DNA from: Pseudomonas mendocina
GTDB lineage: Bacteria > Pseudomonadota > Gammaproteobacteria > Pseudomonadales > Pseudomonadaceae
Length of the DNA stretch: 64,000 nucleotides
Direction of reading: 5' to 3'
NCBI GenBank assembly: GCA_037482215.1
Contig: CP148074.1
Span: 620,001-684,000, forward strand
This document shows positions 8,820 to 16,734 of the stretch, in pieces. Both the position numbers and the translations under genes were made by a program. The notes under the pieces are model-generated. The model had not been told where the DNA came from, searched no databases, and saw only the letters and a list, made by a program, of their open reading frames with translations. Position 1 is the stretch's first letter, and every line of letters starts with the position of its first letter.

Positions 8820-9176
8820 TTGGACACAGTTTTTATCGAAGGCCTTGAAGTCGACACGGTGATTGGTGCTTACGACTGGGAACGCACCATCCGCCAGTGT
8901 CTGCGCTTGGATTTGTATCTGGGGTGGGATAACCGCCCAGCCGCCGCAGGGGACGATTTGAGCAAGGCGCTGGATTATGCCCAGGTTTCCCTGCGTATCC
9001 AGGCCTTCGCCAGTGAGTCGCAGTTTATTTTGGTAGAGACGTTTGCTGAGCGTTTGGCCGAGTTGCTGATGAGCGAGTTCCAGATCCCGTGGGTGCGCCT
9101 GAAGCTGACTAAGCCAGGTGCAGTACCAGCCGCCGTGGGTGGTGTCGGCGTGGAGATTGAGCGCGGATGTCGCTAA
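8820..9176 (+). CDS. folB: dihydroneopterin aldolase FolB
   Basis: Converts 7,8-dihydroneopterin to 6-hydroxymethyl-dihydropterin and glycolaldehyde in folate synthesis. The start is an unusual TTG at 8820 with GGAG seven bases upstream, giving a 118-residue protein that begins (M)DTVFIEGLEVDTVIGAYDW, exactly the family N-terminus. A GTG at 8745 in the same frame would add 25 unrelated residues overlapping the plsY start, and was rejected. The catalytic Glu and Lys regions are visible ('IGAYDWER', 'LKLTKPGAVP'). It overlaps folK by 10 bases. Confidence 0.93.
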   Translation: MDTVFIEGLEVDTVIGAYDWERTIRQCLRLDLYLGWDNRPAAAGDDLSKALDYAQVSLRIQAFASESQFILVETFAERLAELLMSEFQIPWVRLKLTKPGAVPAAVGGVGVEIERGCR

Positions 9177-9706
9177 CTCCTGTGTTGTTGGGCCTTGGCA
9201 GCAATATCGAGCGAGAGACTCACTTGCGTGCCGGGTTAGATGCGCTTGCCGGGCTGTTGACGGATATGCGCTGTTCGCCCGTGTTCGAAAGCGAGCCGGT
9301 GGGTATTAAAAGTGGGCCGTTTTTCAATCTTGTGGTGTCAGGCAATAGTGCTTTGCCGCTGGGGGAGCTGGATCGTCGGCTGAAGTTTATTGAGGCTGAT
9401 AATGGCCGCTATGCGCCGGACCGCAAAGGATTGCCGCTGGATATAGATGTGTTGATGTTCGGCGATCTGGTGGGTAACTTCGATGGATTAATCCTGCCTC
9501 GCGCAGAAATTCTAAAAAACGCCTTTGTCCTTTGGCCGTTGTCCTTGCTGGTACCAGATGTGCTGCACCCTGAGCAGCAGCGCAGTTTCGGGCAGCTTTG
9601 GCAGGAGGCTGAGATTGCCCAGAAGCTGTGGCCAGCCGCTTTCTGTTGGAGGGCTCAGCAATTGACCCCGCAAGCCTTGCTAGATACCTGTACACGCGTG
9701 GGTTGA
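9167..9706 (+). CDS. folK: 2-amino-4-hydroxy-6-hydroxymethyldihydropteridine pyrophosphokinase FolK
   Basis: Pyrophosphorylates hydroxymethyl-dihydropterin, the step after FolB. The 179-residue protein shows 'LLGLGSNIERETHLRAGLDA', the substrate loop 'SEPVGIKSGPFFNLVV', and 'RKGLPLDIDVLMFGD' containing the conserved Asp pair (DIDxLMFGD) that binds magnesium. The C-terminal third is less conserved. The start ATG 9167 lies inside the end of folB, so translation is probably coupled. The frame ends 13 bases before the convergent yfiB. Confidence 0.93.
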   Translation: MSLTPVLLGLGSNIERETHLRAGLDALAGLLTDMRCSPVFESEPVGIKSGPFFNLVVSGNSALPLGELDRRLKFIEADNGRYAPDRKGLPLDIDVLMFGDLVGNFDGLILPRAEILKNAFVLWPLSLLVPDVLHPEQQRSFGQLWQEAEIAQKLWPAAFCWRAQQLTPQALLDTCTRVG

Positions 9707-9719
9707 GGCCCGCCAGTCG

Positions 9720-10199
9720 TCAGTTGCTGGGATCAATGATGATTACCACCCGGCGATTCTCCCGGCGGCCTTGTGCTGTGCTGTTGTCATGCACCGGTTT
9801 GGTGATGCCCATGCCGCGCACGCTGATCTTTTCTTCGCTCATGCCAGCGTTGATCATGGCCTGGGCTACGCTGTTGGCGCGTCGCGTCGACAGTTCTTCA
9901 TTGTATGCTGGTGTGCCGGTGCTATCCGCGTGACCTTCGAGGCGGGCGTGATCAATGCCAATACTCAGCAATTGCTGGGTGATATGGGTGATGCGGGTGT
10001 TCATCTCTGCCGACAACTGGTCAGAGTTGAGGGGAAATAGTAGTTTGGCTGACATATTCAGCTCCCAGCCGTCATCCGTCAGCGTGAAGCCCTCATATTG
10101 CAGAAGCTCTGTCTGCTGCTGGCTAAGGCCTGGGCTCTGACAACCGGTGAGCGTTGCAAGAACAAAAGGGAAAAACAGGCAGGAAAAAAGACGGTGCAA
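9720..10199 (-). CDS. yfiB: OmpA-domain outer-membrane lipoprotein YfiB
   Basis: YfiB is the outer-membrane, peptidoglycan-binding activator of the YfiBNR system: it sequesters YfiR and so releases the diguanylate cyclase YfiN. From a TTG start at 10199 (GGAGAGG upstream, 4 bases away) the protein has 159 residues, with a signal peptide and lipobox LTGC at residues 17-20, then an OmpA-like domain (about 55-155) with 'LEGHADSTGTPAYNEELSTR' and 'RRENRRVVIII'. A longer frame from 10241 runs into the preceding gene's end and was rejected. It is the last gene of yfiR-yfiN-yfiB, the same order as in P. aeruginosa. Confidence 0.88.
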   Translation of the reverse strand: MHRLFSCLFFPFVLATLTGCQSPGLSQQQTELLQYEGFTLTDDGWELNMSAKLLFPLNSDQLSAEMNTRITHITQQLLSIGIDHARLEGHADSTGTPAYNEELSTRRANSVAQAMINAGMSEEKISVRGMGITKPVHDNSTAQGRRENRRVVIIIDPSN

Positions 10200-10246
10200 A
10201 ATGCCTCTCCTTGTTAGCTGTTGACCCGTTGTGACGCGCAAATGCG

Positions 10247-11482
10247 TCAGGCCAAGTTGTGTCCATGCTGGTTGCGTTTGGCTTTATACATAGCAGCATC
10301 CGCCCGATGCAGTAAGCCTTCCGGGGTGTCAGCATGCTGTGGGTACATGGCGATACCAATACTCAAAGAGGTGCAGATTGTGCGGCCATCATCCAGCTGG
10401 ATCGGCTCCAGCATGCTGGCGTTTATTTTATCCGCAATTAGGCCTGCGTCATCTTCACTGAAGATAGGCTTGAGCAGTACGGCGAACTCATCACCGCCCA
10501 AGCGGGCAACCACATCATCTTCGCGCAGCTGAGCTTGTAAACGGCGAGCGATGGCGGTCAGCACTGTATCGCCAGCGGCATGCCCCAACTGATCGTTGAT
10601 TTCTTTGAAGCGGTTGCTGTCGAGAAACATCACGGCAATTGAGCTCTTGGCGCTGCGGGACTCACGAATCGCCTCCAGCAGCCGGGTATTAAAAAACGCA
10701 CGATTGGGCAGCCCGGTTAGGGCGTCGTGGCTGGCTTTGTGGGCCAGTGTGGCTTTTTCTGACTCCAGCTGGTGCTGCCAGGCTTCGAGCTGGTCCAGCA
10801 GGCTGTTGAAGTCATCGGCCAGATCGTTGAATTCCTCAATCTGAGTTGCAGGTACGCGCTGATTGAACTTGCGGTCCATTGAGATGCTATGGGCCAGTAA
10901 CGACAGGTGTCGCAAGGGACGTGTGATGACCCGCTGCATACGTTTGGATGCATAGACGGCTCCCACCGTACTCAGCGCCAGGCTGGCCAGCAGACCAATC
11001 AGACCATAGAACAGGTATTGCAGCATGCTGGAGCCTTGGCCGCGAATGTGCAGCTTGCCGATGACAGCATCATGATCTGTGATGGTGTGAGTCAGTTCGC
11101 CAGACAGCAGCAAATCTGCAGTCAGATCCTCTAGGGCACTGAGCACTCGGCGACGATTGGCTTCCCGGCTGGCGAGCAGGTGACCGTGCTCGTCATAGAC
11201 GGAAACCTGTGCGACGTCTTCGGTCTCTAGTACTTGGTTGAGGGCTTCCTGTACGGCCTCTCTGTCCTTGAATATAACGGCTGGTCCCAGACTGTACGCC
11301 ATGGAGCGGGCAATCAGTTGCAGGTTCTGAGTCGCATAACTGCTGAGGGTTATCAGGCTGATCAGCACCAGTGGCAAACAGGTTAGGCTGATTGCTAGCA
11401 AGGTGAGTCGCAGATGTGCCCGGTCCATCAGGCGGCGAAGGCTGGGGCTTGGTTGTGTGGGTATGGGCTTACGTCTGTTCAT
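10247..11482 (-). CDS. yfiN: membrane diguanylate cyclase YfiN (TpbB)
   Basis: Makes cyclic-di-GMP; high activity drives exopolysaccharide production and small-colony variants in Pseudomonas. The 411-residue protein has an N-terminal membrane helix (about 25-50), a periplasmic sensor domain (about 50-165), a second membrane helix (about 165-190), a HAMP segment and a C-terminal GGDEF domain. The active-site GGDEF is at residues 329-333, and an RxxD inhibitory site (REDD) sits five residues before it, so product inhibition is expected. There is no EAL domain. It overlaps yfiR by 4 bases at its start and is followed by yfiB, consistent with one mRNA and translational coupling. Confidence 0.92.
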   Translation of the reverse strand: MNRRKPIPTQPSPSLRRLMDRAHLRLTLLAISLTCLPLVLISLITLSSYATQNLQLIARSMAYSLGPAVIFKDREAVQEALNQVLETEDVAQVSVYDEHGHLLASREANRRRVLSALEDLTADLLLSGELTHTITDHDAVIGKLHIRGQGSSMLQYLFYGLIGLLASLALSTVGAVYASKRMQRVITRPLRHLSLLAHSISMDRKFNQRVPATQIEEFNDLADDFNSLLDQLEAWQHQLESEKATLAHKASHDALTGLPNRAFFNTRLLEAIRESRSAKSSIAVMFLDSNRFKEINDQLGHAAGDTVLTAIARRLQAQLREDDVVARLGGDEFAVLLKPIFSEDDAGLIADKINASMLEPIQLDDGRTICTSLSIGIAMYPQHADTPEGLLHRADAAMYKAKRNQHGHNLA

Positions 11483-12042
11483 GGCTGCGTCCCTGCGCGT
11501 TTGCCAAGTTGCAGAACATTGGGATGAATGCGGATACCGCTGCGGGCGATGGCATCCAGGTTGATCTGAAAACCAACGTTGCTATCAATCACTTTCAGGC
11601 AAAACATGCTGCCTTGGCTGCATCCCTGGTTATGTTCACTGATAGTGAGTACAGGAATGTCGGACAGTATCTGGAATAGCTTCTGACGCTTGGCAGGTGC
11701 GGCCGCCCCCAGGTAGACCGCGTTACATTCGGTTGCCAGTTGGGGGTTGTCGATTAGCAGTCGTTTTGTCCGGATGTCGTAGCGGGACGTGAGGGGCTGA
11801 TTTTGCCAGAGCTTATCGGCGTACTCTGTGGCGCCCACGATGCACAGGGTCAGCGGTTTAGGCAGGGCTGGCCAGCGCGCGTAATTAATAATGCCCAGCA
11901 CGACCTGAGCGGCATGCAAAGAGCGGCACTGCGCGCGGTTTTCACAGGGCGGGTCGGCTGGTGCAGCGATTGCCGAGGTGCTTAGAGCAGCATACAGCGC
12001 CGTCGCGAGGGCCGTCCTAGCCAGTGAGTGTGGGGAAATCAA
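11479..12042 (-). CDS. yfiR: periplasmic YfiN inhibitor YfiR
   Basis: YfiR binds the periplasmic domain of YfiN and keeps the cyclase off; redox stress that breaks its disulfides relieves repression. The 187-residue protein (DUF4154) has a signal peptide ending near AIAA (residue 27). Cysteines occur at 33, 39, 67, 106, 141 and 148. By remembered comparison with the P. aeruginosa protein, 67-106 and 141-148 match its two disulfide pairs, while 33 and 39 are extra. It is the first gene of the operon, with 215 bases of A+T-rich, gene-free DNA between it and cca that must hold the operon promoter. Confidence 0.9.
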   Translation of the reverse strand: MISPHSLARTALATALYAALSTSAIAAPADPPCENRAQCRSLHAAQVVLGIINYARWPALPKPLTLCIVGATEYADKLWQNQPLTSRYDIRTKRLLIDNPQLATECNAVYLGAAAPAKRQKLFQILSDIPVLTISEHNQGCSQGSMFCLKVIDSNVGFQINLDAIARSGIRIHPNVLQLGKRAGTQP

Positions 12043-12257
12043 CTCGGAAACTCCAATGCTGCCTTTGCACGCGTGTCGTGGCGTTGTGGCCCATTAGAGA
12101 GGTGAAAATGTGATTAGGTTCTGTACGGAAGTCTCGAAGATGGCTGTTTAATGGCAAAAAAATGACTTTATGTCGATAAATAAATAGGAAAAGTCGTATT
12201 TTTGACCGTTTTGGAGCGATTTGGCCAAGGCAGCAAGCCAGCTGGTGCTGGGTGCGC

Positions 12258-13490
12258 TCAGGACTTTAGGTGTTGGGTGCGAAACGCTTGGAGAGCGTCT
12301 AAGCGCGCTTTATCCAAAGCTTCACCTAATTCAGGGCCTTTGTACCCTTGATCAAGTAAGGGTTTGACTGAAACCTCTCGGGCAGCATGCATAGCTGCTC
12401 GCAGATATGCTGCTTGTGGATATTCACGATGTTCAAGGCCAAGACGGCCCCGTGCGTCCATTTCGCAGGCGGCGACGAACTCCTCAAAGCGCTGTGGGCG
12501 ACGGAATACGTCGAAGTTCTGCAGGAGCTTGAGCAAGGTTGCCGCCTTAAGCTCCAGGGCACGGTGACCGTGGGTATGGAATTCGCAGACTTTCAGGGCT
12601 AGCTCTTGGCAGTCTTTTGGCGCCTTGCAGCGCTGATTGATTGCAGTGACAAGCTTCAGTCCTCGGTGCTCGTGAGCAATATGACGGGGCCATTCGGCCT
12701 CGGGTGTCAGGCCTTTGCCCACATCATGCAGCAGGCATGCCCAGCGCACTGTCAGCGGCTGCTGATGCTCGACGCATTGACGCAAGACACTGAGGGTGTG
12801 CTCGCCGGTATCGATTTCCGGGTGATGGGTCGGTGGCTGCGGCACGCCGAACAAACGGTCGACTTCCGGCAGTAGAACGTTCAGGGCGCCGCAGTCGCGC
12901 AGCACTTGAATAAACACATCGGGCCGGGGCTCCATCAGGGCGCGGGAGATTTCTTTCCAGCTGCGCTCAGGTGTCAGGGCTTCCAGCTCGCCGGATTCGC
13001 TCAGCTCGCGCATTAGTACTAGGGTTTCATCCGCAACGCGGAACCCGAGCGGTGCATAGCGTGCAGCAAAGCGTGCAACCCGCAGTACGCGCAGCGGGTC
13101 TTCGCTAAAGGCCGGGGAAACATGGCGCAGCAAGCGGGCTTCAAGGTCACGTTGGCCGCCGTAAGGGTCGGTTATGTTGCCGTGTTCATCCTCGGCCATG
13201 GCATTGACGGTCAGGTCGCGGCGGATCAGGTCTTCTTCCAGTGTTACCTCCGGGCTGGCATGAAAGGTGAAGCCGCCGTAGCCATGGCCGCTTTTGCGCT
13301 CGGTGCGGGCCAGTGCATATTCTTCGCCACTTTTCGGGTGCAGAAATACCGGGAAGTCCGAGCCAACGGGTTTGTAGCCCTGCTCAAGCATTTGCTCGGC
13401 AGTGGCGCCGACAACAACCCAGTCGATGTCGGTCACGGGTTTGTGCAACAGGCGGTCGCGCACGGCGCCGCCGACTTTGTAAATCTGCAT
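12258..13490 (-). CDS. cca: multifunctional CCA tRNA nucleotidyltransferase
   Basis: Adds or repairs the 3'-CCA end of tRNAs. The 410-residue protein starts at ATG 13490 (GGAGG upstream), giving [20 protein letters not shown] with the GGxVRD loop, then the catalytic DID pair ('[10 protein letters not shown]'), the '[10 protein letters not shown]' motif and the head-neck-body helices. The C-terminal HD domain ('[10 protein letters not shown]', '[13 protein letters not shown]') is present, as in the proteobacterial enzymes with phosphatase and phosphodiesterase activity. The seven residues encoded upstream of 13490 were rejected. It is transcribed in the same direction as the small gene 13550-13786. 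Confidence 0.96.
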   Translation of the reverse strand: MQIYKVGGAVRDRLLHKPVTDIDWVVVGATAEQMLEQGYKPVGSDFPVFLHPKSGEEYALARTERKSGHGYGGFTFHASPEVTLEEDLIRRDLTVNAMAEDEHGNITDPYGGQRDLEARLLRHVSPAFSEDPLRVLRVARFAARYAPLGFRVADETLVLMRELSESGELEALTPERSWKEISRALMEPRPDVFIQVLRDCGALNVLLPEVDRLFGVPQPPTHHPEIDTGEHTLSVLRQCVEHQQPLTVRWACLLHDVGKGLTPEAEWPRHIAHEHRGLKLVTAINQRCKAPKDCQELALKVCEFHTHGHRALELKAATLLKLLQNFDVFRRPQRFEEFVAACEMDARGRLGLEHREYPQAAYLRAAMHAAREVSVKPLLDQGYKGPELGEALDKARLDALQAFRTQHLKS

Positions 13491-13549
13491 GGTGTGTCCT
13501 CCGAAGTGCACAGGATAACGGCTTACGGAGGCACTTGCCTGCTGGTTGT

Positions 13550-13786
13550 TCAGCTGCCGGAGCGGGGTAATTCATTCATGAGGTTTTGGACCGCCTGATC
13601 CAGGAAGGCCGCGCGGTCGTTTTCTGGACTGAGCGGCGTTTCGATTTGTCCCTCCCAGAGGATGCGCTGTTGGCTGTCACGCAGCTGCACACGCAAGGTG
13701 GCGGAGAGCGATTTCAGGCGGTGTAAGGCCTGATAGGGCCCGAGCTGCTCCGGAGGCGCAGTGTGCTCATTGAACCAGCACAGCAC
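13550..13786 (-). CDS. small conserved-looking protein, possibly 5'-truncated
   Basis: Reads 78 residues from a GTG at 13786 with no good ribosome site. The sequence is convincing as protein ('[20 protein letters not shown]' then '[12 protein letters not shown]'), with a beta-rich middle and a C-terminal helix. The frame is open upstream to 13829, where the stop codon is that of spoVR itself: the two genes are in the same frame, separated by one TGA and 14 codons without a standard ATG. I would expect a secreted or lipoprotein N-terminus for such a domain, and none is visible. It may be a short coupled gene, or a gene that lost its 5' end. A hypothetical gene occupies this position between cca and spoVR in P. 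aeruginosa. Confidence 0.5.
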   Translation of the reverse strand: MLCWFNEHTAPPEQLGPYQALHRLKSLSATLRVQLRDSQQRILWEGQIETPLSPENDRAAFLDQAVQNLMNELPRSGS

Positions 13787-13828
13787 GTGATTATCGGCGG
13801 GTTGTGCCTGGGCCTTGCTGCCAACCGA

Positions 13829-15394
13829 TCAAACGGGCGGCGGGAACGGATCAAATCGCAGATAGTCGGTAGCGCTTTCGGTGGCAGGTTTGGGTGGGAT
13901 GTGCCGTGTGTCTGTCAACTGATCGCCCTGATAAATCTCCAGATGAATATTGAAGCCCCACAGCCTATGCAGATGTTTGAGTACTTCGTCTGTGGAGCTG
14001 CCTAGGGGTTTGCGATCATGTTGTTGGTGGCGAAGGGTAAGTGAGCGGTCACCACGGCGGTCGATGCTCCAGATTTGTACGTTGGGCTCGCGGTTGCCGA
14101 GATTGTATTGGGCGGCCAACGACTCGCGGATGCTGTGATAGCCAGCTTCATCATGGATGGCAGGAACGTGAAGATGGCTCATGCGGTCGTCATCCAGCAC
14201 GCTGAACAACTTGAGGTCGCGGATGACCTTGGGTGACAGGTACTGCAGGATGAAGCTTTCATCCTTGAAGCTCTTCATGGCGAATTTCAGTGTGCTCAGC
14301 CAGTCGCTGCCTGCAATATCCGGGAACCAGAGGCGGTCTTCATCCGTTGGCTCTTCGCAGATGCGGCGAATATCGCGGTACATGGCAAAGCCCAGCGCGT
14401 AGGGGTTAATGCCGCTGTAGTAAGGGCTATCGAAGGGCGGTTGATAGACGACGCTGGTATGGGATTGCAGAAACTCCATCATGAAGCCGTCAGTCACCAA
14501 GCCTTCGTCATACAGGTCATTCATCAGGGTGTAGTGCCAGAAGGTCGCCCAGCCTTCGTTCATGACCTGGGTTTGCCGTTGTGGATAAAAATATTGGGCG
14601 ATCTTGCGCACGATACGAATGACTTCACGCTGCCAGGGCTCCAGCAGCGGGGCGTGCTTCTCTAGAAAATAGAGGATGTTCTCTTGGGGCTCGGCAGGGA
14701 AGCGGCTGGTGTCAGTCTCGTCTGTTTTGCTTGCACCTTTTGGAATGGTGCGCCAGAGGTCGTTGATCTGCCGTTGCAGGTGCTCTTCGCGTTCTTGCAT
14801 GCGCCGCCGTTCTTCTTCGGCGGATATCGGGTAGGGGCGTTTGTAGCGGTCTACGCCGTAGTTCATCAGGGCGTGGCAGGAGTCCAGCAGCTCCTCCACG
14901 GCATCAATGCCATAACGCTCTTCGCATTGGGTGATGTACTGCTTGGCGAAGACTAGGTAGTCGATGATCGAGCTGGCATCCGTCCAGGTGCGGAACAGGT
15001 AATTGCCCTTGAAGAAGCTGTTGTGGCCGTAGCAGGCGTGGGCAATCACCAGCGCCTGCATACAGATGGTGTTTTCTTCCATCAGATAGGCGATGCACGG
15101 ATCGGAGTTGATCACGATTTCGTAAGCCAGCCCCATTTGCCCGCGCTTGTAGCCTTTCTCTGTGTGCAGGAAGTGTTTGCCGTAAGACCAGTGGTGATAA
15201 CCCAGTGGCATGCCGACGGAGGCGTAGGCGTCCATCATCTGCTCGGCAGTGATCACCTCAATTTGGTTGGGGTAGGTGTCCAGTCCGTAACGTGCCGCCA
15301 GTTGGCCGATGGCCTGGTCGTATTCGCGGATCAGCTCGAAGGTCCATTCTGAGCCGGTAGAAATTGGCTGACGCGGCTTAGTAGCGTCTTTCAT
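13829..15394 (-). CDS. SpoVR family protein
   Basis: A 521-residue protein of the SpoVR/YcgB family, whose biochemical role is unknown but which is nearly always co-transcribed with PrkA-type kinase (yeaG) and yeaH. Family signs include '[20 protein letters not shown]' at the start, '[20 protein letters not shown]', '[20 protein letters not shown]' and '[20 protein letters not shown]'. The His- and Glu-rich motifs hint at a metal site. Its ATG overlaps the stop of yeaH by 4 bases, so it is the third gene of yeaG-yeaH-spoVR. In other bacteria this operon is under stationary-phase or nitrogen-stress control; no promoter was identified here. Confidence 0.93.
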   Translation of the reverse strand: MKDATKPRQPISTGSEWTFELIREYDQAIGQLAARYGLDTYPNQIEVITAEQMMDAYASVGMPLGYHHWSYGKHFLHTEKGYKRGQMGLAYEIVINSDPCIAYLMEENTICMQALVIAHACYGHNSFFKGNYLFRTWTDASSIIDYLVFAKQYITQCEERYGIDAVEELLDSCHALMNYGVDRYKRPYPISAEEERRRMQEREEHLQRQINDLWRTIPKGASKTDETDTSRFPAEPQENILYFLEKHAPLLEPWQREVIRIVRKIAQYFYPQRQTQVMNEGWATFWHYTLMNDLYDEGLVTDGFMMEFLQSHTSVVYQPPFDSPYYSGINPYALGFAMYRDIRRICEEPTDEDRLWFPDIAGSDWLSTLKFAMKSFKDESFILQYLSPKVIRDLKLFSVLDDDRMSHLHVPAIHDEAGYHSIRESLAAQYNLGNREPNVQIWSIDRRGDRSLTLRHQQHDRKPLGSSTDEVLKHLHRLWGFNIHLEIYQGDQLTDTRHIPPKPATESATDYLRFDPFPPPV

Positions 15395-16662
15395 GACGCG
15401 ATCCTCCGCTGAAACAGATTGCGGAATACCGGGTAGATGTCGGCTGCAGAGACCAGCTGCTGCTGGGCGAATGAGTCGGAGAAAGCTTCGCTCACCCTTT
15501 CATACTCGTGCCACAAGGCCTGGTGCTCGCGTGGCGTGATTTCCACGTAGGTGAAGTACTGCACAAACGGCATGATCTGTTTAATCAGTATGTCCCGGCA
15601 TACGGGGGAGTCATCATTCCAGTTATCGCCGTCGGAGGCTTGGGCGGCATAGATATTCCATTCGGTGATGGGATAGCGCTCAGCCATGACCTCCTGCATT
15701 AGCTTCAGCGCGCTGGAAACGATTGTCCCGCCGGTCTCGCGGGAATAGAAAAACTCTTCTTCATCCACCTCACGGGCGCTGGTGTGATGGCGGATAAAGA
15801 CCACTTCGATTTTTTCGTAGTTACGCTGCAGGAACAGATACAGCAGGATGAAGAAGCGTTTTGCGATGTCCTTGGTTGATTGGGTCATCGAGCCGGACAC
15901 GTCCATCAGGCAGAACATCACAGCTTTCGAGCTGGGCGTTGGGTGCTTTACCAGCAGGTTGTACTTGAGGTCGAAGGTGTCGAGGAAAGGGATGCGGTTG
16001 ATCCGCGTGCGCAGTTTTTCGCACTCCTGCTCAAGCGCTTGAATGTCGTTGAGGTTGTCCGGCTCCTCGCGCAGCAGGCGCTCCAGCTCGGCTTTGGCCT
16101 GTTTGAGCTTCTGCCGGCTGCTGCCGGACAGGGCAATACGGCGGGCGTGGGCTGAGCGCAAGGTGCGGACGATATTGATGCGTGACGGGTTGCCTTCGTT
16201 GCTGATCCCTGCGCGTACGGTTTTGAAGGTGTCGCTGCCGGTCAGGTGGCGTTTTACTAAATTGGGCAGTTCGAGGTCCTCGAACATAAAGTCGAGAAAC
16301 TCTTCTTGAGTGATCTGGAAGACGAACTCATCCATGCCTTCGCCGGAATTGCTGGCTTGCCCGGCACCTTGCCCGCCGCCACCGCCCTGTGGCCTCGGAA
16401 TGTTCTCGCCTGCAGTGAATTCACGGTTACCGGGGTGAACTGTGGTTTGCCGGCCCCCCTGGCCATGGTGCAGCACGGGCTCGTCGATATCGCGCCCGGG
16501 AATGCTGATCTGCTCGCCGTGCTCCATATCCGTAATGGAGCGGCGGGTGACCGCTTCTTCCACGGCCTTTTTGATGTGCTCACGGTAACGCCGCAGGAAG
16601 CGCTGGCGGTTTACCGTGCTCTTATTCTTGCCATTTAGGCGACGGTCGATCACATGGCTCAT
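15391..16662 (-). CDS. yeaH: UPF0229 family protein YeaH (VWA domain)
   Basis: A 423-residue protein of the UPF0229/YeaH family. The C-terminal half carries a von Willebrand A-like domain with the MIDAS signature DxSGS in '[20 protein letters not shown]' (about residues 240-260). The N-terminal part is basic with a Gly-rich linker ('[20 protein letters not shown]', about 92-111). It probably forms a functional unit with the YeaG kinase and the SpoVR protein, which flank it in the same operon. It starts 72 bases after the yeaG stop, an interval that contains a strong hairpin (16698-16724). Confidence 0.93.
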   Translation of the reverse strand: MSHVIDRRLNGKNKSTVNRQRFLRRYREHIKKAVEEAVTRRSITDMEHGEQISIPGRDIDEPVLHHGQGGRQTTVHPGNREFTAGENIPRPQGGGGGQGAGQASNSGEGMDEFVFQITQEEFLDFMFEDLELPNLVKRHLTGSDTFKTVRAGISNEGNPSRINIVRTLRSAHARRIALSGSSRQKLKQAKAELERLLREEPDNLNDIQALEQECEKLRTRINRIPFLDTFDLKYNLLVKHPTPSSKAVMFCLMDVSGSMTQSTKDIAKRFFILLYLFLQRNYEKIEVVFIRHHTSAREVDEEEFFYSRETGGTIVSSALKLMQEVMAERYPITEWNIYAAQASDGDNWNDDSPVCRDILIKQIMPFVQYFTYVEITPREHQALWHEYERVSEAFSDSFAQQQLVSAADIYPVFRNLFQRRIAS

Positions 16663-16697
16663 ACCTGTCCTCCGTGCGCGGGTGCTGGCCGGTGAGG

Positions 16698-16724
16698 CGG
16701 TTCCGGCGTCCGGCGCCGGAACCG
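16698..16724. repeat. perfect intra-operon hairpin
   Basis: An 11-base perfect stem CGGTTCCGGCG / CGCCGGAACCG with a 5-base loop (TCCGG) lies between yeaG and yeaH. There is no following T run on either strand, so it is more likely an RNA-stabilising or processing element, or a REP-like unit, than a terminator. Confidence 0.6.
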
Positions 16725-16734
16725 TCAGGCCGCA

